From contig DLLT01000025.1 in the NCBI GenBank assembly GCA_002478045.1, positions 1 to 28,118 of the forward strand: DNA of 28,118 nt. The letters run 5' to 3'. The DNA is from Porphyromonadaceae bacterium UBA7555 (lineage in GTDB: Bacteria; Bacteroidota; Bacteroidia; Bacteroidales; Muribaculaceae). The notes under the pieces are model-generated. The model worked only from the letters and a program-made list of their open reading frames with translations, was not told where the DNA came from and did not search any database. Numbering within the stretch: the stretch's first letter is position 1; every line of letters begins with the position of its first letter. This document shows positions 1 to 7,703 of this stretch, in pieces. Position numbers and translations under genes: made by a program.

Positions 1-2
1 TG

Positions 3-34
3 CAAAGTTACGGCGATTTTTGTTCACAGCCAAA
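3..34 (-). promoter_or_regulatory. Leftward promoter, proximal copy (P2)
   Basis: On the minus strand a -33 box TTTG (34-31) is followed by a 20-nt gap and the -7 box TAACTTTG (10-3), which fits the Bacteroidota consensus TTTG-N19/20-TAnnTTTG. It would drive a gene to the left of the window. Its -33 flank, TTTGGCTGT, is shared with the second leftward promoter 114 bp upstream. Confidence 0.7.
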
Positions 35-116
35 ATCATTGGCGAAGTTTAACACTCTTTAACCTCTTCGGCGCCCCGGCTCGCGTGCCGTCGGCGTTGT
101 TCCCGAAAAGCGAGTG

Positions 117-148
117 CAAAGGTACGCCTTTTTGGGTCAACAGCCAAA
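117..148 (-). promoter_or_regulatory. Leftward promoter, distal copy (P1)
   Basis: On the minus strand TTTG (148-145) is followed by exactly 20 nt and then TACCTTTG (124-117). The box sequences, spacer length and TTTGGCTGT context match the promoter at 3-34, so this is a tandem pair. The leader between them is GC-rich and shows no credible reading frame. Paired strong promoters of this sort suit a stable-RNA operon outside the window, but that is a guess. Confidence 0.7.
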
Positions 149-250
149 TTTTTCTCGGACTTTTTTCGCATTTTTTTTGGCCATATCTCCCTGCAGATGC
201 CCAAGTCGCTATCACTCCGCAATATAGCCCCACCCTATTTTTTTGAGAGC

Positions 251-316
251 AATGGGAAATATGGGAATTATGAGAATAATGAGAGCTATGGGAGTAATGA
301 GAGTGACGGGAGAAAT
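251..316 (+). repeat. 9-bp-period array, family B
   Basis: At least six consecutive 9-mers of the form ATGGGAnnn or ATGAGAnnn are visible, for example ATGGGAATT, ATGAGAATA, ATGAGAGCT and ATGGGAGTA. The third triplet varies most. The short open frames over it are by-products of the 9-bp period. The stretch from here to the porQ promoter at 450 shows nothing else that I recognise. Confidence 0.85.
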
Positions 317-449
317 CGCCGTATGGGGTGCATTACGCAGGCGCAGCAACCGCTTTTGTATAAAAAAGACGATCATCACCGGCTGTACGGGCTTTTTGAT
401 TGACTATATAATAATGTGGGGTGTCTTGCCGTTAAATATAGAGGGGGAC

Positions 450-480
450 TTTGGCATTAAACAAAAGATGCGTAATTTTG
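450..480 (+). promoter_or_regulatory. porQ promoter
   Basis: TTTG at 450-453, a 19-nt gap and TAATTTTG at 473-480 form a full Bacteroidota sigma-ABfr-type promoter. Transcription should begin near 485-488, giving a leader of about 150 nt before the ATG at 640. This rules out the in-frame TTG at 451 as the start of the downstream gene. Confidence 0.8.
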
Positions 481-531
481 TCCCCAGATTTGACTGATAT
501 GCTGAACCGAGACAAATATTCCAAGGATACC

Positions 532-615
532 TATATATATAATGGTGACGCCGATATATGTAACAGCGACCATATAACATATAATGGTGAAGCCTACATA
601 TATAATATAGGTAGA
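532..615 (+). repeat. Four 21-bp tandem units in the porQ leader
   Basis: Units lie at 532-552, 553-573, 574-594 and 595-615. Units 1 and 3 are the closest pair and share TATAATGGTGA followed by MGCC. Units 2 and 4 are diverged and AT-rich. The array lies inside the predicted untranslated leader of porQ, 25 bp before the start codon. The 21-bp unit differs from the 9-bp and 7-bp families elsewhere in the window. Confidence 0.7.
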
Positions 616-639
616 GGACGGAGAGCGCCAAGTACGATT

Positions 640-1650
640 ATGCGCCGTGCCGTAGCTGTGATAATGCTGTGTGCCACGGCTTTATGCGCCTTAGGGCGTG
701 ACGGCGACCAGTCGTATAGCTTTCTGAATGTAACATCGTCATCGAAGATTTATGGTCTTGGCGGGATGAATATCTCGCTGGTAGACGATGATATTATGAC
801 CACCGATCAAAACCCGGCCCTGTTGGGTCAGGAGATGAGCGGCCAATTGGCGCTGAATTATATGCGATATATAGGTGGAGCCAATTTTGCCGGGCTTCGC
901 TACGGCCGGAAAGTAGGCGCTCATGGCACTTGGGGAGCTGCGATACAGTACAATGGCTACGGCTCGATGAAAGAGACCGATGAGTTCGGCAACATCACCG
1001 GAACGTTCTCGGCTCAGGATGTGAGCTTCAGCGGCCAGTACTCGTACGATATCACCGATCGGTTGCGCGGCGGCATCAACGTCAAGTTTCTGTACAGTGC
1101 TTACGCCGGATACACGGCTATGGCACTTGCTACCGATTTGGGCATCAATTACTACGATGACGAAAAAGATCTATCGCTATCCTTTGTAGCGGCCAATCTC
1201 GGCGGCCAGATCAAGAAATTCGACAACAGCTACGACCGACTGCCCATAGACTTGCGCTTGGGATGGTCGCAGACTTTCGGTTCGCTGCCTATACGTTTTT
1301 CGGTGACTGCATGGAACTTGACCAAATGGCACATGCCTTATTACGAGAGCGGCGATGGCACCGAGACGGGCGATTTCAAGCGCAAAGACAGCTTCGGCAG
1401 CAACCTTTTCAGGCATTTGGTCTTCGGCGCCGATCTTGTCTCCAGCCCCAATTGGTACTTGGGCATAGGCTACAACTACAAGACGCGTACGGATATGAGT
1501 ACATATTCGCGCAGTTTTGTCTCCGGATTTTCGATTGCGGGAGGCATTCGCGTCAAGTCCTTCGGCGTGGGCATCGCCCTTGCGCAGCCGCATACGGGGG
1601 CTACGACCCTGATGCTTAACATCTCGTGCAACCTGCAGGACCTATTTTAA
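640..1650 (+). CDS. porQ: PorQ-like outer-membrane beta-barrel protein (type IX secretion associated)
   Basis: The protein of 336 residues starts at ATG 640, chosen because a promoter lies at 450-480 and because it opens with a signal peptide (MRRAVAVIMLCATALCALG). The mature part is rich in aromatic/Gly beta-strand pairs and has the PorQ-type opening SFLNVTSSSKIYGLGGMN followed by TDQNPALLG. It ends in a beta-strand pattern, LMLNISCNLQDLF, with a terminal Phe as expected for an outer-membrane barrel. Length fits the family (about 330). PorQ forms part of the outer-membrane side of type IX secretion, with roles in surface attachment of cargo through PorZ. No other secretion gene lies in the window, so pathway activity cannot be judged. 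The position before cmk is one I recall from other Bacteroidales. Family assignment is fairly sure; function in this organism is inferred. Confidence 0.75.
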   Translation: MRRAVAVIMLCATALCALGRDGDQSYSFLNVTSSSKIYGLGGMNISLVDDDIMTTDQNPALLGQEMSGQLALNYMRYIGGANFAGLRYGRKVGAHGTWGAAIQYNGYGSMKETDEFGNITGTFSAQDVSFSGQYSYDITDRLRGGINVKFLYSAYAGYTAMALATDLGINYYDDEKDLSLSFVAANLGGQIKKFDNSYDRLPIDLRLGWSQTFGSLPIRFSVTAWNLTKWHMPYYESGDGTETGDFKRKDSFGSNLFRHLVFGADLVSSPNWYLGIGYNYKTRTDMSTYSRSFVSGFSIAGGIRVKSFGVGIALAQPHTGATTLMLNISCNLQDLF

Positions 1651-1690
1651 CGGCTACCGAGGGGAAGGGTTCGGCGTCTCATCTCGCCCG

Positions 1691-1738
1691 ATTAAGGTCA
1701 TTAAGGTCACTAAGGCCACTAAGGTCCTTAAAGTCACC
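1691..1738 (+). repeat. 9-bp-period array, family A (copy 1)
   Basis: Five 9-mers of type NNTAAGGTC run in phase (ATTAAGGTC twice, then ACTAAGGCC, ACTAAGGTC, CTTAAAGTC). The array fills the gap between porQ and cmk. Confidence 0.85.
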
Positions 1739-1809
1739 GATATTCTTAAAACTTCCGAGAAAAAACTGACCAACGCCCCCGGCCACAGGGGCACAACAAA
1801 TTATATCCA

Positions 1810-2529
1810 ATGAACTTCACAGACAAAGAGATACACCACAAGCCCATCATCGTCGCCATCGACGGCTATTCGTCCTCGGGCAAAAGTACTATGGCCAAGG
1901 CTCTGGCCGCAGCCTTAGGCTATCGCTACGTTGATTCGGGGGCAATGTACCGCTCGGTGGCTTTGTATGCCCTTGACCATGGTATGATTGATGCCGAAGG
2001 GAATATCGACCGAGTCGCCTTGGAGCAGGCGCTACCGCATATAGACATCGATTTTGCCGTACAGGCCGACGGCAGCCAGCACACCATGCTCAACGGCACG
2101 GATGTTGAGGGTGAGATACGTACCCTGCGCGTGTCCAATGCCGTCTCGGCCGTTTCGGCCATCCCGAGCGTGCGTACACGCCTGACAGCCATGCAGCAAG
2201 CTATGGGCCAACGCCGCGGCATAGTCATGGACGGTCGCGACATAGGCACCACTGTATTTCCGGATGCCGAGCTCAAGGTCTTCGTCAACGCTCCCGCCGA
2301 GACGCGCGCTATGCGTCGCTACCTTGAGCTTAAGCAAAAGGGCGACAGTGCCGACACTTATGAGGCCGTACTGGCAAATGTACGCAGTCGCGACCATCAG
2401 GACGAGACGCGAGCCGTCAGTCCGCTGCGCCGTGCCGACGATGCTATCGACTTGGACAACAGCAATATGACGCCGCAGCAACAATTAGAGCGGCTCAAAG
2501 AACTGGTACGCCGGGTATTGGATCGATGA
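1810..2529 (+). CDS. cmk: Cytidylate kinase
   Basis: A 239-residue (d)CMP kinase that phosphorylates CMP and dCMP with ATP in the cytoplasm, part of pyrimidine nucleotide supply. The P-loop GYSSSGKS is at residues 19-26, followed by YRYVDSGAMYRSVALYAL, the CMP-binding region typical of bacterial Cmk. MDGRDIGTTVFPDA and the lid region with ETRAMRRY follow, and DLDNSNMTPQQ lies near the C-terminus. Length is normal for the bacterial enzyme. The start ATG 1810 sits after an A-rich leader. The stop codon overlaps the ispH start as ATGA (2526-2529), so the two are probably translationally coupled. Confidence 0.95.
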   Translation: MNFTDKEIHHKPIIVAIDGYSSSGKSTMAKALAAALGYRYVDSGAMYRSVALYALDHGMIDAEGNIDRVALEQALPHIDIDFAVQADGSQHTMLNGTDVEGEIRTLRVSNAVSAVSAIPSVRTRLTAMQQAMGQRRGIVMDGRDIGTTVFPDAELKVFVNAPAETRAMRRYLELKQKGDSADTYEAVLANVRSRDHQDETRAVSPLRRADDAIDLDNSNMTPQQQLERLKELVRRVLDR

Positions 2530-3425
2530 CACCGCAAATCGAAATAGATGCCAGTTCGGGCTTTTGCTTCGGGGTGGTCAACGCCATAGCAAAGGCCGAG
2601 GAAGAGTTGCGCCGTGTGCCGGCGTGCCGGCTCTACTGTCTTGGTGACATTGTGCACAACAGTATGGAAGTCGAGCGCTTGCGTCGCGCCGGGCTGCAGA
2701 CAATCACGCACGATGAGCTGTCACGTCTGCACGATGTGCGCGTACTGTTGCGAGCTCACGGCGAGCCGCCCGCGACCTATGCCACCGCCGCCGAGCGCGG
2801 CATTACGCTCATCGATGCCACCTGTCCGGTGGTACTGCGACTGCAGCAACGTATCAAGCACGATTACGATGAGGCACGGCGTCAGGGCAAAGCCTTACAG
2901 ATAGTCATTTACGGTGGGCGCGGCCACGCCGAGGTCAATGGGCTGGTAGGACAGACCGATGGCACGGCCATAGTCGTTGAGGACCTCGGTGGGCTGGACG
3001 TCCTCGATTACAGTATCGATATAGCGCTGTATAGTCAAACCACCAAGTCCCTCGAGGGCTTCACCGCCATCATCGGCGAGATACAGCGACGTATGCTTCC
3101 GGGCGCACGTTTCACTTATGCCGACACCATCTGCCGGCAGGTGGCGCACCGCGGCGAGCATCTGCGCGACTTTGCACGCGCCCACGATGTCATCATATTT
3201 GTGGCCGGAGCCAAGAGCAGCAACGGCCGCGTGCTCTACAGACACTGCCGCGAAGCCAACGAGCGCAGCTATCTGGTAGCCGAAAGCAGGGATGTACGTC
3301 CCGAGATGACCGCCGGCGCCTCATCCATAGGCATCTGCGGTGCCACCTCCACCCCGAGATGGCTTATGGAGGATATTGCACGCGACATCCGCCGATACTA
3401 CTCAAATATTGATCCGAAGCAATGA
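2526..3425 (+). CDS. ispH: 4-hydroxy-3-methylbut-2-enyl diphosphate reductase
   Basis: A 299-residue IspH (LytB), the last enzyme of the MEP isoprenoid pathway, which reduces HMBPP to IPP and DMAPP using an iron-sulfur cluster. The three cluster cysteines are visible: C14 (SGFCFGV), C100 (IDATCPVV) and C203 (DTICRQV). Substrate-binding or catalytic residues are also in place: H44 (DIVHNSMEV), H78 (RAHGEPP), H134 and E136 (GHAEVNG), and the SSN motif at 231-233. The C-terminal STPRWLMEDI corresponds to the family's ASTP-W motif. It overlaps cmk upstream and the exonuclease downstream by ATGA, giving a tight three-gene unit. Confidence 0.95.
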   Translation: MTPQIEIDASSGFCFGVVNAIAKAEEELRRVPACRLYCLGDIVHNSMEVERLRRAGLQTITHDELSRLHDVRVLLRAHGEPPATYATAAERGITLIDATCPVVLRLQQRIKHDYDEARRQGKALQIVIYGGRGHAEVNGLVGQTDGTAIVVEDLGGLDVLDYSIDIALYSQTTKSLEGFTAIIGEIQRRMLPGARFTYADTICRQVAHRGEHLRDFARAHDVIIFVAGAKSSNGRVLYRHCREANERSYLVAESRDVRPEMTAGASSIGICGATSTPRWLMEDIARDIRRYYSNIDPKQ

Positions 3426-3919
3426 ACGACTTCGTAGCCCTTGATGTAGAAACCGCCAACCGTGAGCCGTCAAGCATCTGCGCCATAGGGGCGGTCAAGG
3501 TGCGCGATGGTGTCATCGTCGACAGCTTCTATACCCTGATATGTCCCGAGCCGGAGTACTACTCGCGCTTTTGCACCGCCGTACACGGCATCACCAAGAC
3601 CGACACGCAGGACGCTCCCAATTTTGCCGTCGTATGGCGACGCATATATGCTTGGACCGAGGGCCTGCCCCTGGTGGCGCACAACGCCGCCTTCGACCAC
3701 AAGTGCATCGATGCCGCCTGCCGTGTGTATCAGCTTGACCCGCCCGAGCAGGAATTTCTGTGCACGCTCCGGGCAGCCCGTCGAGCCATTCCCAAGGCCA
3801 TGTGTCCGTCCAAGACACTTCCCTGCCTGTGCCAATACCTGGGCATACCCTTTGAGCACCACCACAACGCTATGGCCGATGCGCAAGGTTGCGCCCGACT
3901 GGCAATGGTTCTATTATGA
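3422..3919 (+). CDS. DnaQ-like 3'-5' exonuclease (DEDDh)
   Basis: A 165-residue single-domain exonuclease of the DnaQ/RNase T superfamily. The metal-binding residues are D8 and E10 (FVALDVETA, ExoI), D92 (LVAHNAAFDHK, ExoII), and H148 and D153 (HNAMADAQ, ExoIII), so the active site is complete and of the DEDDh type. It resembles the short epsilon-like proteins annotated as DNA polymerase III epsilon subunit or exonuclease in Bacteroidota. It lacks a polymerase-binding tail and any fused domain, so a role in replication proofreading is not shown; repair or RNA trimming is equally possible. It is the third gene of the cmk-ispH unit, with start and ispH stop overlapping. Confidence 0.85.
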   Translation: MNDFVALDVETANREPSSICAIGAVKVRDGVIVDSFYTLICPEPEYYSRFCTAVHGITKTDTQDAPNFAVVWRRIYAWTEGLPLVAHNAAFDHKCIDAACRVYQLDPPEQEFLCTLRAARRAIPKAMCPSKTLPCLCQYLGIPFEHHHNAMADAQGCARLAMVLL

Positions 3920-3973
3920 CACGGCTTACAATTTCGACATAGCAGCATCATCCTCAGCAAAAAAATACGCACT

Positions 3974-4369
3974 ATGACACAACACAAATTAAGTATATCA
4001 GATATATCTCACAAAACAACAACGCGCGGCGCCAAAGGCACCGCGAGCATATTGGGTATCGGCCGCATCGTGACGATACACTTTAGACACACGGCAGCCA
4101 TAGCGGTCATTGCCATGAGTCTGGGCGCATGCTCCGACAACGGCCGCACCGCACCCACGCCCGAGAACATCGCCCCTATCGAGGACGTCGCTCGGCGTGA
4201 TGCACAGCGCGTTATGTCAGCGCCGGATGCCCGCGAGTGCGAAGGCATACTCATCGATATTCGCGCCAAGGAATATGCACTGCGCAGCCGCGGATACAAA
4301 CACAGCGCCGACATCTACATCAACTCCGTACGCGCCGCCCTTGACACAGCCGCCCTCGATGCCGAGTAG
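3974..4369 (+). CDS. Small predicted lipoprotein of unknown function
   Basis: Up to 131 residues; I do not recognise the family. A lipobox is visible (AVIAMSLGACSDNG), with the Cys at about residue 53 if ATG 3974 is used. That start gives an unusually long polar stretch before the hydrophobic segment. The in-frame GTG at 4070 would give a conventional lipoprotein signal, and may be the real start. The mature part of roughly 78 residues is charged and probably helical (a segment with RRDAQRVMSAPDARECEG). It lies 54 bp after the exonuclease in the same direction. A hairpin straddles its stop codon. Confidence 0.6.
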   Translation: MTQHKLSISDISHKTTTRGAKGTASILGIGRIVTIHFRHTAAIAVIAMSLGACSDNGRTAPTPENIAPIEDVARRDAQRVMSAPDARECEGILIDIRAKEYALRSRGYKHSADIYINSVRAALDTAALDAE

Positions 4370-4376
4370 TCTCGGC
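4361..4376 (+). terminator. Hairpin across the lipoprotein stop codon
   Basis: GCCGAG (4361-4366) and CTCGGC (4371-4376) are perfect 6-bp arms with a 4-nt loop containing the TAG stop. There is no clear U-run, only TATTGAATTGT after it, so this is a candidate terminator closing the cmk-ispH run. Confidence 0.4.
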
Positions 4377-4683
4377 TATTGAATTGTAGCACAATACACT
4401 ACGATACACGCCAAGTCTCACCCAAAGACAAAAAAAGGCGATTGGCCACCGTAATAATTCCCATTACGACACACCCTCGTCTGCGTCTGTATTCGAATAT
4501 TACAGAAAAAGCCGTGGAAACGCGACGGAAAAACTGCTTATAATGAGCATATCAGCGCGGTTTTTCCAAAAAAAATTATTAACTTCGCATCATCAAAAGC
4601 GGCTATCTGCGTGCGTCCGGTTGTCGCCCGAGCATGCTTGTTTTGATAAGCGCTTTTGCCGAACAACTCACCGATTTTAGGGA
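4377..4683. other. Intergenic region without array; weak promoter candidate
   Basis: This stretch of about 300 bp carries none of the repeat families found at other junctions. A -7-like box TAACTTCG lies at 4580-4587, one base off TAnnTTTG, but no TTTG is found at the correct distance upstream. I see nothing else. It presumably holds the promoter for the next two genes. Confidence 0.4.
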
Positions 4684-7683
4684 ATGAACGAGGACGCGCT
4701 CAGTCAACTATACCTTAAAGACACTGCATTTCAAGACCTTATGCAGTGCCGGATATTCAACGTCCTGCTTGTAGCCTCGCCCTATGACGCCTTCATGATG
4801 GAGGAAGACGGGCGTGTCGAGGAGCAGCTGTACTTCGAGTACGTGGCGCTGAATTTGTCGTCGCCGCCGCGCGTGACGCGTGTGTCCGATTTCGATGCGG
4901 CCCTGAGCGAGCTGCGCAACAAGCATTATGACTTGGTGGTGGCCATGCCGGGGGTGGATATCAGCACCTTTTTTGAGGGAGCGCGCGGGCTCAAACGCAG
5001 CTTCCCGGATACGCCGATAGTGATACTGACGCCCTTCTCGCGTGAGGTTTCGCGGCGTCTCGAGCACGAGGATATGTCCGGCATAGACTACGTATTCTCG
5101 TGGCTGGGCAATATGGATTTGCTGCTGGCAATCATTAAGTTACTGGAAGACAAAATGAACGCCGAGCACGACATCAATGATGTGGGTGTACAGATGATAT
5201 TGCTGGTGGAGGACTCGATACGTTTCTACTCATCGGTGCTGCCGCATATCTACAAATTTCTGTTGAAGCAGTCTATGGCCTTTGCCACCGAGGCGCTCAA
5301 CGAGCACGAGCAGATGCTGCGTATGCGCGGGCGTCCCAAGGTGATGCTGGCGCGCGACTACGAGGAAGCCGTGGCCCTGTACGAGAAGTACGGCGGACAT
5401 ACGCTGGGCGTCATCAGCGATGTATCCTTCCGACACGAAGGGGTCAAGGATAGTCTGGCCGGAATAAAATTGTCGCAATGGCTGCGCCGCTGCGACCCGC
5501 ATCTGCCCATCATCATCGAATCCTCCGAGAGCTCCAACGCCGCCGAGGCCGAGGCCCTGGGCGCGGTGTTTATCGATAAGAATTCCAAGAAATTGCCTGT
5601 GGACTTGGGCGATGCCATCATGGGCAACTTCGGCTTCGGTGATTTTGTCATCAAGGACCCCGATACGGGCAAAGAGATTATGCGGTTGTCCACGCTCAAG
5701 GACCTTCAGAAGCACGTCTTTGAGATTCCGGCCAAGTCGCTGTACTACCACGCATCGTCCAACGATATTTCGCGATGGCTGTACTCGCGCGCGATGTTCC
5801 CCATAGCCGAAGTGATGAAGATGCATCGTTTTTGCAGTCTCGATGAGGCCGACGCGGTGCGCCAACTCATCTTCGACCTCATCGTCAAGTACCGCAAGAT
5901 GAAGAACCGCGGCGTTGTTGCCGTGTTCCAGAAAGACCGCTTTGACCATTACTCCAACTTTGCGCGTATCGGTCAGGGGTCTCTCGGCGGCAAAGGTCGC
6001 GGTCTGGCCTTCGTAGACTCCATCATCAAGAAAAATCCCGTGTGCGACCACTTTGGCGGAGTATCCATAAGCATACCGCGCACGGTGGTGCTGTGTACGG
6101 ACATCTTTGATGAGTTTATGGCCGAGAACAACCTCTACCAACTGGCACTGAGCAATGCCTCCGACCGCGAAATCCTTGAAGCGTTTCTGGAGGCCAAACT
6201 TCCGGTGCGGTTGATCGAGGACTTCTTCGCTTTGTTCGAGGTGGTAGACCGTCCGCTGGCGGTGCGCAGTTCGTCGTTGCTCGAAGACTCGCATTATCAG
6301 CCGTTTGCAGGCATCTACGCCACCTATATGATTCCACACGTCAAAGACCCGTATCGGATGCTCAAGTTGCTTTCGGACGCCATCAAGGGTGTGTATGCCT
6401 CGGTATTCTATGCCGATTCCAAGGCATATATGAACGCTACGCGCAACGTCATCGACCAGGAAAAGATGGCTATCATCATCCAGGAAGTCGTGGGCGAGAG
6501 CCACGGCTACCTGTACTTCCCATCCTTTGCGGGCGTTGGGCGGTCGCTCAACTACTATCCTGTAGGCGATGAGCGAGCCGAGGACGGCGTGGCGCAAGTG
6601 GCAGTAGGTCTGGGCAAATACATCGTCGATGGTGGCGCATCGCTGCGCTTCTCGCCTCGTCACCCGGACAAGGTGCTGCAGACCTCTACCATTGAGCTGG
6701 CCTTGCGCGACACCCAGCGCTACTTTTACGCCCTGGGCCGCGACATCTCTTCGGGCCTCGAGGTGGACGACAGCTTCAACCTTGTACGGCGCAACATCAG
6801 CGACTATGCCGGGGACGGCGCCCTGGACCTGATGGTGTCCACCTACGATGCCGACAACGATATACTCGTAGACAATAACCTCGGGCGCGGACGCCGCGTG
6901 GTGACTTTTGCCAACATCCTGCGCGACAAAGCTTTTCCGCTGGCGCCGGCCGTTGACTTTATGCTTACACACGGGCAGGAAGCTATGGGGCGTCCCGTCG
7001 AAATCGAATTTGCGGGCGTCATCAACGATGCGTCACGTCGCGCCACCGGCGATAAAGGGCATATCTACTGGCTGCAAATCCGTCCCATCATCGACCGCAA
7101 AGATATGGTGGAAGATACGGTACTCAGTGCCCCCGATGACCGCGTAATACTGCGCAGCAATACAGCACTGGGACACGGCGCCATAGACGCCATAGACACG
7201 GTGGTATACGTGCGACCATCGGCCTTTGACAGCGCCGTCACGCGCGACATCGCCGCCGAAATCGCGCAAATAAACGCCGAATTTGTCCGCCAAGACCGCA
7301 ACTACATCCTCATAGGCCCGGGACGCTGGGGCACTTCCGATCCGGCACTGGGCATACCCGTCAAGTGGCCCGAGATTTCGGCCGCACGGCTCATCGCCGA
7401 GGCATCACTTGGCGACTACCGCATAGAGCCCAGCCAAGGCACCCATTTCTTCCAAAATCTCACGTCCTTCGGCGTGGGCTATTTCACCATAAACCCCTAC
7501 AGCGGTGACGGCATCTACGATACCGATTACCTGGACGCCCAAGACGCCGAGTACGAGAGCGCCCATGTGCGCGTGGTGCGCCTGAGTGCGCCCATGCCCA
7601 TAGGCATCGATGGACGGCACGGCATCGGAGTGGTACTCAAACCGTCTGATACACCGAACGATACGACTACCCCCAATATATAA
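4684..7683 (+). CDS. Receiver-domain/PPDK-N ATP-grasp protein (PEP synthase-like, lacking swivel and PEP domains)
   Basis: A 999-residue multidomain protein. Residues about 26-150 look like a degenerate receiver fold. Residues about 170-310 form a full receiver domain: acidic pair in LLVEDS (E176, D177), phospho-acceptor D246 (GVISDVSF), Ser in IIIESSES and K299 (FIDKNS). A PPDK-N/PEP synthase-type ATP-grasp domain follows. It has the glycine-rich GQGSLGGKGRG at 430-440, VRSSSLLEDSHYQPFAG from 527, and WLQIRPI near 795. The C-terminal part carries IGPGRWGTSDPALGIPVKW and QGTHFFQNL. I see no phosphohistidine motif of the GG-T-SHAA type and no PEP-utilising barrel, so it cannot be a standard PEP synthase or pyruvate phosphate dikinase. 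It may be a phospho-regulated ATP-dependent phosphotransferase; substrate unknown. The coiled-coil gene begins 20 bp downstream. Confidence 0.75.
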   Translation: MNEDALSQLYLKDTAFQDLMQCRIFNVLLVASPYDAFMMEEDGRVEEQLYFEYVALNLSSPPRVTRVSDFDAALSELRNKHYDLVVAMPGVDISTFFEGARGLKRSFPDTPIVILTPFSREVSRRLEHEDMSGIDYVFSWLGNMDLLLAIIKLLEDKMNAEHDINDVGVQMILLVEDSIRFYSSVLPHIYKFLLKQSMAFATEALNEHEQMLRMRGRPKVMLARDYEEAVALYEKYGGHTLGVISDVSFRHEGVKDSLAGIKLSQWLRRCDPHLPIIIESSESSNAAEAEALGAVFIDKNSKKLPVDLGDAIMGNFGFGDFVIKDPDTGKEIMRLSTLKDLQKHVFEIPAKSLYYHASSNDISRWLYSRAMFPIAEVMKMHRFCSLDEADAVRQLIFDLIVKYRKMKNRGVVAVFQKDRFDHYSNFARIGQGSLGGKGRGLAFVDSIIKKNPVCDHFGGVSISIPRTVVLCTDIFDEFMAENNLYQLALSNASDREILEAFLEAKLPVRLIEDFFALFEVVDRPLAVRSSSLLEDSHYQPFAGIYATYMIPHVKDPYRMLKLLSDAIKGVYASVFYADSKAYMNATRNVIDQEKMAIIIQEVVGESHGYLYFPSFAGVGRSLNYYPVGDERAEDGVAQVAVGLGKYIVDGGASLRFSPRHPDKVLQTSTIELALRDTQRYFYALGRDISSGLEVDDSFNLVRRNISDYAGDGALDLMVSTYDADNDILVDNNLGRGRRVVTFANILRDKAFPLAPAVDFMLTHGQEAMGRPVEIEFAGVINDASRRATGDKGHIYWLQIRPIIDRKDMVEDTVLSAPDDRVILRSNTALGHGAIDAIDTVVYVRPSAFDSAVTRDIAAEIAQINAEFVRQDRNYILIGPGRWGTSDPALGIPVKWPEISAARLIAEASLGDYRIEPSQGTHFFQNLTSFGVGYFTINPYSGDGIYDTDYLDAQDAEYESAHVRVVRLSAPMPIGIDGRHGIGVVLKPSDTPNDTTTPNI

Positions 7684-7703
7684 CCACACGACAAAGACAC
7701 GAT

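Noticed and set aside
370..400. GC-rich stretch ending in TTTTTG as a terminator
   Set aside because: The possible stem has only about three or four pairs and no gene ends nearby.
197..497. Short frames over the family B array before porQ
   Set aside because: Their peptides are tripeptide-periodic products of the 9-bp repeat, and overlapping frames look equally open. No conserved motif is seen.
451..639. N-terminal extension of the porQ product from TTG 451
   Set aside because: The promoter at 450-480 places the transcript start after it, the extension is coded by 21-bp repeats, and the signal peptide begins at ATG 640.
5230..6972. 580-residue minus-strand open frame inside the ATP-grasp gene
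   Set aside because: It is the antisense of a gene with clear conserved domains. Its Val/His/Arg-rich composition is typical of GC-rich antisense frames.
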